Of a DNA stretch of 64,000 nt, positions 57,742-64,000 are shown one piece after another; within the stretch, counting starts at the first letter, position 1, and the number at the start of each line of letters is the position of its first letter. The position numbers and the translations under genes were made by a program. This stretch comes from Rodentibacter caecimuris (GTDB lineage: Bacteria > Pseudomonadota > Gammaproteobacteria > Enterobacterales > Pasteurellaceae), in the NCBI RefSeq assembly GCF_001019715.1, contig NZ_BBXJ01000001.1:186001-250000 (forward strand), read 5' to 3'. A model generated the notes under the pieces. That model ran no database searches, was not told the DNA's origin, and saw nothing but the letters and a program-made list of their open reading frames with translations.

Positions 57742-58188
57742 ATGATGAACCGCACAGATATGATTGCTCAAAATGATATGGCATTTTCTTATCATCCTAT
57801 GCCGTTTTTTAATGATGTTGGGGAAAGATTCACATTTAGTAAAAAGCTTGATTTGAACCTCTACTGTATCAAGCGCCCTCAGCAAACCTGCTTTATCCGT
57901 GTAACGAATCCGAACATGTTGGCTTGGGGAATTGAACAGGGTGATATGTTAATCGTCGAAAAAAATGAACAACTTTGTAGCGGCGATCTTGTTGTATTAA
58001 AAAGCGGAAGCGAATTTCATATATATGAGTTCATCACCTATGACGATGAGTTTGTCTTTATGGCACTAGACTCAAAAATGCAGAATATAAAAACAAAAAA
58101 CTGGGCAAACTTACCCCTTGTCGGAACCGTAACCAATACCATTCATCAAATTCAATCAAAGCGCAATACGTTAAAATTTGCAGCTTAA
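57742..58188 (+). CDS. UmuD/LexA-like S24 protein lacking the catalytic pair
   Basis: 148 residues. The S24 fold is clear: CFIRVTNPNMLAWGIEQGDML, then VEKNEQLCSGDLVVLKSGSEF. In UmuD the nucleophile lies in SGDSM, and here the matching residue is N58 (TNPNM). The catalytic lysine of UmuD (EFTVKKL) is replaced around Y95 (EFHIYEF). The N-terminal linker with the Cys-Gly cut site is also shortened. So it should not cleave itself, although it keeps an SOS promoter. No umuC follows. A terminator closes the single-gene unit. Confidence 0.82.
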   Translation: MMNRTDMIAQNDMAFSYHPMPFFNDVGERFTFSKKLDLNLYCIKRPQQTCFIRVTNPNMLAWGIEQGDMLIVEKNEQLCSGDLVVLKSGSEFHIYEFITYDDEFVFMALDSKMQNIKTKNWANLPLVGTVTNTIHQIQSKRNTLKFAA

Positions 58189-58197
58189 TCAGAAACA

Positions 58198-58228
58198 AAA
58201 AAGTGCGGTTAAAATTGACCGCACTTTA
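58198..58228 (+). terminator. Uptake-sequence hairpin after the UmuD-like gene
   Basis: AAAAAAGTGCGGT, 8-nt loop, ACCGCACTTT. It lies 10 bases past the stop. The rest of 58229-58411 holds a short CGCCA/TGGCG hairpin near 58340 and no gene. Confidence 0.7.
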
Positions 58229-58411
58229 ATTAAACTCCGGTATTATGTAGCAGTTGCACAAACTTGGATTTTATCTCATAGCTAGGGCGGCATACCGGTG
58301 TCCATAAAAAATCAAATAATTTCAAAAATTTGTATGGTGAACGCCAGCGTGGCGTCCCTGCATTTTCTTTAAATTGCGCATTTGCTACATGATGCCGTTA
58401 AACGCCAATGG

Positions 58412-59365
58412 TTAATCATAAAGATCTTCACCATCTTTACGTGTTCTTAATAATTGTAAAATCCAAACATATTGTTCAGGACTCGGCGTAACAAAGGATT
58501 CAATCTCTTTATTCATTGCTCGGGCTGATTGCAATTCTTCGCTAAGGTTCATTGCCGGGTGAATTTCCATTTCATACTTACCGCTTTCCGAGTTATAACG
58601 AGGGAACATTGGGATTACCACAGCCTTTGCGAGTTTAGCCATTTTATTTAGGCCCGGTAAAGTTGCCTTATAAGTACCAAAAAAATCTACAAAGATGCTT
58701 TGCTCTGCACCAAAATCTTCATCCGGCAAGTAATATCCCATTTCTCCTTTGCGAATATCATTCAAAAAAGCCTTAATACCATTTTGACGGGCATGCATTT
58801 TTCCCCCAAAACGCTGGCGGGTTATTGTCCAAAGCCAGTCCACTAAAGGATTACGATGCGGGTTATACATGGAAGTCATTGGCATTCCATGAGTATGTAA
58901 AATAATGCCGGAAGCATCAATCGCCCAACCGTGCGGTACCATTAAAATAATGTTATAGCCCTCTGCTTTGGCTTTTTGGATATGCTCAATACCAATAAAT
59001 TTACTACGTTGTTGTAGATGTTTTTTAGAACGTAGTGCAATCTCTCCAATACCAAACATCACCTGCGCAACGACTGCAAACATTTTATCAATCACTTGTT
59101 CACGCTGTTGTTCTGTCCAATCAGGGAAACAATAGCTCAAGTTAATTTGAGCCCGTTTTCGCTGCTTTCTTGCTTTATATCCAATCCATACACCTAATTT
59201 TGCCGCAAATTTATCACGCAAACGAAACGGTATAAATGCCAATAAAAGTAAAAAGAAAATACCGAGCCAAATGCCCCAGTATTTCGGTTTTAAATATGAC
59301 CACGAAAAGTGAGGCTCATAGCCCACACGTGCGGTTAAACGTAAATTTTGTTGAGAATCTGTCAT
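58412..59365 (-). CDS. lpxM: Lipid A late acyltransferase
   Basis: 317 residues from the ATG at 59365. A GTG two codons earlier is possible. Adds a secondary acyl chain (myristate) to lipid A at the inner membrane. One N-terminal helix, then ARKQRKRAQINLSYCFPDWTEQQRE. The HX4D active site is in VPHGWAIDASGI near residue 145, with RRNPLVDW-type and YLPDEDFGAEQSIFVDFFGTYKATLPG blocks. Closest to E. coli LpxM (MsbB) in these blocks. Confidence 0.92.
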   Translation of the reverse strand: MTDSQQNLRLTARVGYEPHFSWSYLKPKYWGIWLGIFFLLLLAFIPFRLRDKFAAKLGVWIGYKARKQRKRAQINLSYCFPDWTEQQREQVIDKMFAVVAQVMFGIGEIALRSKKHLQQRSKFIGIEHIQKAKAEGYNIILMVPHGWAIDASGIILHTHGMPMTSMYNPHRNPLVDWLWTITRQRFGGKMHARQNGIKAFLNDIRKGEMGYYLPDEDFGAEQSIFVDFFGTYKATLPGLNKMAKLAKAVVIPMFPRYNSESGKYEMEIHPAMNLSEELQSARAMNKEIESFVTPSPEQYVWILQLLRTRKDGEDLYD

Positions 59366-59401
59366 AATCACTAAAAAAACAATGGCGGAATTGACCGCAC
59401 T

Positions 59402-60169
59402 TTAAGAACTAAACCATCCTTGATCGTATGCCATTTTTGCTGTCATTAATAACGACATCACGACTACCATAGGGCGAATAAGCGTTTTTCCTTTTGTCAT
59501 AACCATTCTCGCCCCGACATTTGCACCCAAAATACTCCCAACCATCATTACAATACCTATAGTCCATGAAATTTGCCCGCCAACGAAAAATAACATAAAA
59601 GACGCAAGGTTTGAGGTAAAGTTCATCACTTTCGCATGTGCTGTCGCTTTCGCAATATTGAAACCCAATAACATCACACAAGCCAAGCTCATTATAGAGC
59701 CGGTTCCCGGCCCGAAAAAACCATCATAAAATCCTAAAAATGGGCCAATCAACACACCAAAAACAATATAAGTGAAACGTTGTTTACGATCTCCATCACC
59801 CAATTTAGGCGTAAAGAGAAAATACAGTCCAATCGCTAAAATTAAGAATGGCAAAATTTTCTTAAACACAGCCGCATCAAGCCATTGAATTAAGATTGTG
59901 CCTAAGGCCGAACCAAGAAAAACACAAACTAAAATAAACCAAAATTCCCGTAAATTGACCGCTCTTTTACGTAAAAAATAGAGACTGGCAGAAAATGCGC
60001 CTCCCATTGCCTGCAATTTATTTGTCCCCAGTGCAACCGCAGGCGGAATCCCCGTCATTAGCAAAGCAGGAATAGTAATCAAGCCGCCCCCGCCGGCAAT
60101 CGCATCAATAAATGCCGCCACAAATGCCACTATAAATAAAATTGCTAGAATGTTTGTGCCCAATTCCAC
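59402..60169 (-). CDS. TSUP-family membrane transporter (YfcA type)
   Basis: 255 residues from a GTG at 60169, with GGGGAA in front. Eight predicted helices in two similar halves. The TSUP signatures are FIDAIAGGGGLITIPALL near residue 20 and GFYDGFFGPGTGSIM near 145. The family exports or imports small anions such as sulfite, sulfoacetate or thiosulfate. The substrate here is unknown. It lies in the leftward run aroC-mepA-TSUP-lpxM. Confidence 0.88.
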   Translation of the reverse strand: MELGTNILAILFIVAFVAAFIDAIAGGGGLITIPALLMTGIPPAVALGTNKLQAMGGAFSASLYFLRKRAVNLREFWFILVCVFLGSALGTILIQWLDAAVFKKILPFLILAIGLYFLFTPKLGDGDRKQRFTYIVFGVLIGPFLGFYDGFFGPGTGSIMSLACVMLLGFNIAKATAHAKVMNFTSNLASFMLFFVGGQISWTIGIVMMVGSILGANVGARMVMTKGKTLIRPMVVVMSLLMTAKMAYDQGWFSS

Positions 60170-60196
60170 TTTGTCTTCCCCATATTAAATTCCGTT

Positions 60197-61057
60197 TTAT
60201 TCTAACCATTCACTTCGATTCGGTGAATTCAACACTTGTTGGCATAGGAAAGGCTCAGGAGGAATCACTTTCAGTTTGCTTGCTCCCGTATTCGGTTTTA
60301 CCGGTTCAAACCAAGAATACAGTTCATCACCACAACCGTCTCCTGCTGGAACGGGAGATTGATTTTCACAATATGCCGCATCAGCCGGACATTTTAAACG
60401 AACATGAAAGTGTGAGTCATGCCCAAACCAAGGGCGAATTTTGTGTAACCAGCCACGATCATTGCTTGCCGTTTGACATAACTTTAGTTTAATTGCCGGA
60501 TTCACGAAAATACGGGTCACGCTATGATCCTGAGCGGCAAGTTTAATCAGTGTAGCATGATTGTTATGCCATATACGCTCATCGACACGCTGTGCTTTTC
60601 TATCAACCACTAACAAGCCTTTTCCATCTGAATTTAATGCATCTACATCCGACATATCACCCATGCGTAACCAAATATCCGCATCCAATCCCATCTGATG
60701 ACTTGCATGTCCGGTCAAGAAACGTCCTCCTCCCGGCATCGCAATATCACCAACAAGCATTGTCGGTAATCCCTCAGCTTTCACTCTTTCGCCCAAACGC
60801 TTAAGGTAGTGAATCATCTCCGGATGTCCATAATAGCGGTTGCGATTCATACGGATCACTTGATAACCGTCACCTTTTGCCGGTAAAGCTTTGGCTCCGA
60901 TAATACAACCGTTGGAATAGCTTCCGATTGGCTGCGCGTTTCCGCTCTCACTTGGGATCGGACGCTTAATTTTTTGCCAATCTTGAGGGGAAGCCTGAAC
61001 TGATAGAGAAAAAAGTGCGGTCAAAACAACCGCTGTTTTTAATATTATTTTATTCAT
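60197..61057 (-). CDS. mepA: Penicillin-insensitive murein endopeptidase
   Basis: 286 residues with a signal peptide (MNKIILKTAVVLTALFSLSVQA). A LAS-type zinc peptidase cutting D-Ala-mDAP cross-links in peptidoglycan. Metal ligands are in TGHASHQMGLDADIWLR (His and Asp near residues 115-125) and in DSHFHVRLKCP near 215. Several cysteines in the mature protein fit the known disulfides. It lies 41 bases after aroC, as in E. coli. Confidence 0.94.
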   Translation of the reverse strand: MNKIILKTAVVLTALFSLSVQASPQDWQKIKRPIPSESGNAQPIGSYSNGCIIGAKALPAKGDGYQVIRMNRNRYYGHPEMIHYLKRLGERVKAEGLPTMLVGDIAMPGGGRFLTGHASHQMGLDADIWLRMGDMSDVDALNSDGKGLLVVDRKAQRVDERIWHNNHATLIKLAAQDHSVTRIFVNPAIKLKLCQTASNDRGWLHKIRPWFGHDSHFHVRLKCPADAAYCENQSPVPAGDGCGDELYSWFEPVKPNTGASKLKVIPPEPFLCQQVLNSPNRSEWLE

Positions 61058-61098
61058 TTTTTAGCTTTTGATTTGTGTAGGAACAAACAAGGAAATGT

Positions 61099-62172
61099 TT
61101 ATCGACACTGCGCTTTAAAACGCAATAAATGATCCAATAATACGATCGCAACCATGGCTTCCGCAATCGGCACAGCACGAATCCCCACACAGGGATCATG
61201 ACGACCTTTGGTTATCACTTCCACTGCTTCACCGGCAAGATTCACAGAACGCCCCGGAATAGTAATACTTGAGGTAGGCTTTAGAGCAATTGTTGCAATA
61301 ATCGGCTGACCGGAACTAATACCGCCTAAAATTCCACCTGCATGATTACTTTCAAAACCCGTTGGTGTCATTTCGTCTCGATGTTGGCTACCGCGCTGTT
61401 CCACCACTGCAAAACCATCACCAATTTCAACCCCTTTTACAGCATTAATGCTCATTAAGGCATGAGCAAGATCCGCATCAAGGCGATCAAACACCGGTTC
61501 GCCTAGTCCTAACGGTACATTTTCAGCAATCACGGTGAGCTTCGCCCCAATGGAATCCCCTTCTTTTTTGAGTTCTCGGATCAATTCATCAAATTTTTCA
61601 ACCGCACTTTCATCGGGGCAAAAAAAAGGATTACTCTCCACTTTTTCCCAATCAATCTTCCCCACTGTTTGCTGAGCAATTTTTACATCGCCGATTTGAC
61701 TTAAAAAACCGCGTACTTCAACGCCGAATTGTTCCCGTAAATATTTTTTCGCAATCGCCCCGGCTGCAACCCTCATAGCCGTTTCACGTGCGGAAGAACG
61801 TCCACCGCCACGATAATCACGAATGCCGTATTTTTGTTGGTAGGTAAAATCCGCATGTCCGGGACGGAAGCGATCTTTAATTTCACCATAATCTTGAGAA
61901 CGTTGATCGCCATTTTTGATAATCATGCCGATACTCGTTCCCGTAGTTTTTCCCTCAAATACACCGGATAAAATTTGAATTTCATCCGCTTCACGACGAG
62001 GGGTGGTATAACGTGAAGTACCCGGTTTACGGCGGTCTAAATCCGGCTGAATATCCGCTTCGGACAATGCCATATTGGGCGGGACACCGTCCACAATACA
62101 ACCAAGTGCAATACCATGTGATTCACCAAAGGTTGTCACACGGAAAAGTTGTCCTATTGTATTACCTGCCAT
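61099..62172 (-). CDS. aroC: Chorismate synthase
   Basis: 357 residues. The final step of the shikimate pathway, needing reduced FMN. The family signatures [29 protein letters not shown] and [18 protein letters not shown] are present, as is [16 protein letters not shown] in the C-terminal part. ATG at 62172, 18 bases past the stop of the MscS-family gene. Confidence 0.98.
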   Translation of the reverse strand: MAGNTIGQLFRVTTFGESHGIALGCIVDGVPPNMALSEADIQPDLDRRKPGTSRYTTPRREADEIQILSGVFEGKTTGTSIGMIIKNGDQRSQDYGEIKDRFRPGHADFTYQQKYGIRDYRGGGRSSARETAMRVAAGAIAKKYLREQFGVEVRGFLSQIGDVKIAQQTVGKIDWEKVESNPFFCPDESAVEKFDELIRELKKEGDSIGAKLTVIAENVPLGLGEPVFDRLDADLAHALMSINAVKGVEIGDGFAVVEQRGSQHRDEMTPTGFESNHAGGILGGISSGQPIIATIALKPTSSITIPGRSVNLAGEAVEVITKGRHDPCVGIRAVPIAEAMVAIVLLDHLLRFKAQCR

Positions 62173-62190
62173 ATTTTACCTCTCATTTTT

Positions 62191-64000
62191 CTACGACTTT
62201 TTCTTAGATAATGTTGTTGTATTGACATCGACGAAAGGAATTTCTTCACCCGTATCATTATTTTTAATAAAGACATCAAGTTGATTGAACGCAATATCAA
62301 TATTATTTTCAGCAAAGAGTTCATTAATACGGCGATTTAATGCATCTACTGTATTGGTTCGTTCAGAAAGCTGGCCGACATAAACACGTAACTCGTGATC
62401 GAGTGTACTCGCACCAAAAGACAAGAATAGTGCTCGCGGCTCAGGATCTTTTAAAACTGCCGATTGTTCGTTTGCTGCCTGAAGGAGTAATTTTTGCACT
62501 AATTCTAAATTCGAACCGTAAGCCACGCCGACAGTCACAACCAAACGGGTCATCGTACTGGAAAGCGCCCAGTTAATCACTTGACCGGTTACAAAAGATT
62601 TATTCGGGACAATCACTTCTTTGCGATCAAAATCAATCAAGGTAATCGCACGAATACGAATTTTCGCTACCGTGCCGCTTACCCCATTAATCGTTACAGT
62701 ATCGCCCACACGGATCGGACGCTCAAAGAGCAAGATAATCCCGGAAACAAAGTTAGCAAAAATTTCTTGCATACCGAAACCAAGCCCTACGGAAAGTGCG
62801 GCAAATAACCATTGTAATTTTGACCACGACATTCCCAATGTGGCAAACGCCCACGCTCCGCCTACCGCTACAATCACATAGGTTAATAAAGTTGTGATGG
62901 TATAAGGTGTGCCTTGCGATAATTTCAAACGTGAGAAAAGCAAAACTTCCAAAATACCCGAAATATTTCTTACAAGCACATAGGTAATACCTACAATAAT
63001 AAGGGCAACAAGCAGATTAAATAATGAGATACTTTCAGTAACATTTACCCCATTCACTGAAGAAATTTGTTGCCATAATGTAATATCACGCAAGTAACTT
63101 GCTACCGTCACAAGATCCGACCAGATGAAATAGAAAACCGCAAATAATGCCGACCAAATAAATAAATCTGCAAAGCGTAGCAATTGACTTCTTACTTCAT
63201 TTAGCGCTAAACCTTCTTCTTGGTCTGTGAGCACAACTACATCATCCGAAGGTACACCATCATTAAATTCTTCCAATTTTTGGCGACGTTTTTCCATCAG
63301 ACGGCGATGTGCCAAGTGACGCGATGACACGGTAATACCACGATAAATGACATTGCGTAAAATAAACCAAATACACCAAACAATATAAGAATTGATAATA
63401 TGTTGAATTAAATTCAGTGCGGTATAGTAATACCCGAGTACAATCAACAGAATCAAGCCAATAGGAACCAACTGTAATAAGATCTGAATGGTTTTTACAA
63501 TCACATTATTACGTTCCGCTTGATTTTCTTCATAAGCGCGAAGGGCTCGATTAAAGCGAGGAGCAATAATCACTGTACAGAAAATCAAAGAGGCAATCGT
63601 ATTAAGCTCGCCCAATACATCATTGGCTAACCCATTATCCATGACATTACTGAATACTGATGTATTCAATAATAGAACAACGGCAACAATAATGCGTTTT
63701 ACCACACCTCGGAATTTCTCGGCATCTTCTTGTGCAAATCCAAAATGGCGTACGAAAATTCCGTTTGGACGATAAATCGCAAACCACACATTGAAGAACC
63801 ACCAGTATCCTGCCATACGGAATGACCAATCCCAAAATTCCTGCGGATTACGGAAAAAGAAAAAGCCGATCATTTGACAAATTGCGAGAAACCAAAGTGT
63901 ACCGGATAAATTAAGTAGTCCGGTTAAAACCAGCGCTATCGGTGTATGCCATTGGCTATCAGCACGCAGGGTATTAATTTCACCGTTAATCACCGCCAAA
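62191..64000 (-). CDS. Large MscS-family mechanosensitive channel (MscK-like), C-terminal part
   Basis: About 600 residues are in the window. The frame continues past position 64000 and the in-window first codon is not a real start. Several membrane helices precede the MscS core: WLFAALSVGLGFGMQEIFANFVSGI (pore helix), FERPIRVGDTVTINGVSG (beta domain) and IDFDRKEVIVPNKSFVTGQV. The number of upstream helices points to the MscK/KefA class rather than short MscS. Opens under membrane tension to release solutes. It lies upstream of aroC in the same direction. Confidence 0.9.
   Translation of the reverse strand, partial: LAVINGEINTLRADSQWHTPIALVLTGLLNLSGTLWFLAICQMIGFFFFRNPQEFWDWSFRMAGYWWFFNVWFAIYRPNGIFVRHFGFAQEDAEKFRGVVKRIIVAVVLLLNTSVFSNVMDNGLANDVLGELNTIASLIFCTVIIAPRFNRALRAYEENQAERNNVIVKTIQILLQLVPIGLILLIVLGYYYTALNLIQHIINSYIVWCIWFILRNVIYRGITVSSRHLAHRRLMEKRRQKLEEFNDGVPSDDVVVLTDQEEGLALNEVRSQLLRFADLFIWSALFAVFYFIWSDLVTVASYLRDITLWQQISSVNGVNVTESISLFNLLVALIIVGITYVLVRNISGILEVLLFSRLKLSQGTPYTITTLLTYVIVAVGGAWAFATLGMSWSKLQWLFAALSVGLGFGMQEIFANFVSGIILLFERPIRVGDTVTINGVSGTVAKIRIRAITLIDFDRKEVIVPNKSFVTGQVINWALSSTMTRLVVTVGVAYGSNLELVQKLLLQAANEQSAVLKDPEPRALFLSFGASTLDHELRVYVGQLSERTNTVDALNRRINELFAENNIDIAFNQLDVFIKNNDTGEEIPFVDVNTTTLSKKKS

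Overview
The window is a 64-kb stretch of a Pasteurellaceae chromosome, most likely Haemophilus or a near relative such as Aggregatibacter. Three things point there. About fifty exact copies of the Hin-type DNA uptake core AAGTGCGGT (either strand) occur, against less than one expected by chance. The DNA is AT-rich with compact genes. Several blocks also keep the gene order I recall from H. influenzae: terC-uvrC-kdsB-lpxK-msbA-comEC / dksA-pcnB-folK; dnaX-apt / lpdA-aceF-aceE / mgsA; and mscK-like-aroC-mepA-TSUP-lpxM. The species is not certain. No rRNA, tRNA, CRISPR, IS or prophage was seen.

Layout. 1-15500: phoH-like end, fused glutathione synthase gshAB, a TerC-type membrane protein, then a leftward run for DNA repair (uvrC), lipid A/KDO supply (kdsB, Trm112-like, lpxK, msbA) and DNA uptake (comEC). 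Divergent from it are dksA, pcnB and folK, followed by a Sel1-repeat secreted protein. 15800-22600: DUF496, serC, hisC, tpx, serS, small DUF465 and two membrane proteins. 22800-26800: a periplasmic repair block made of msrAB, ccdA and a TlpA-like thioredoxin, then an ECF sigma factor with a 59-residue zinc-finger anti-sigma candidate, then ytfJ. 27000-41300: proA, an exported orphan, catalase, dnaX, apt, an NlpC/P60 lipoprotein, the pyruvate dehydrogenase operon and mgsA. 41300-51350: DUF945, dnaK-dnaJ behind a sigma-32 type promoter, a cystine transporter, modABC and modE with ModE boxes. 51390-53470: a short AT-rich accessory patch (DUF1266 membrane protein, HEAT-like protein, frameshifted membrane-protein remnant). 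53460-57500: qmcA-nfeD-oxidoreductase-torD and sstT. 57660-64000: an SOS-controlled UmuD-like protein, lpxM, TSUP transporter, mepA, aroC and the end of a large MscS-family channel.

How the genes work together. Oxidative and thiol defence recurs: gshAB, tpx, catalase, msrAB with its own electron supply, ytfJ and cystine uptake. Envelope assembly is the second theme (kdsB, lpxK, msbA, lpxM, mepA, NlpC/P60). Competence shows both as uptake sequences and as a CRP-S type site in front of comEC.

Most of the window is conserved core genome. The best leads are the ECF sigma/anti-sigma/msrAB module with a shared upstream motif, a UmuD-like protein that has lost its catalytic pair but keeps an SOS promoter, a non-AUG (AUU) start for pcnB, and the accessory patch. 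I did not find a clearly new multi-gene system.
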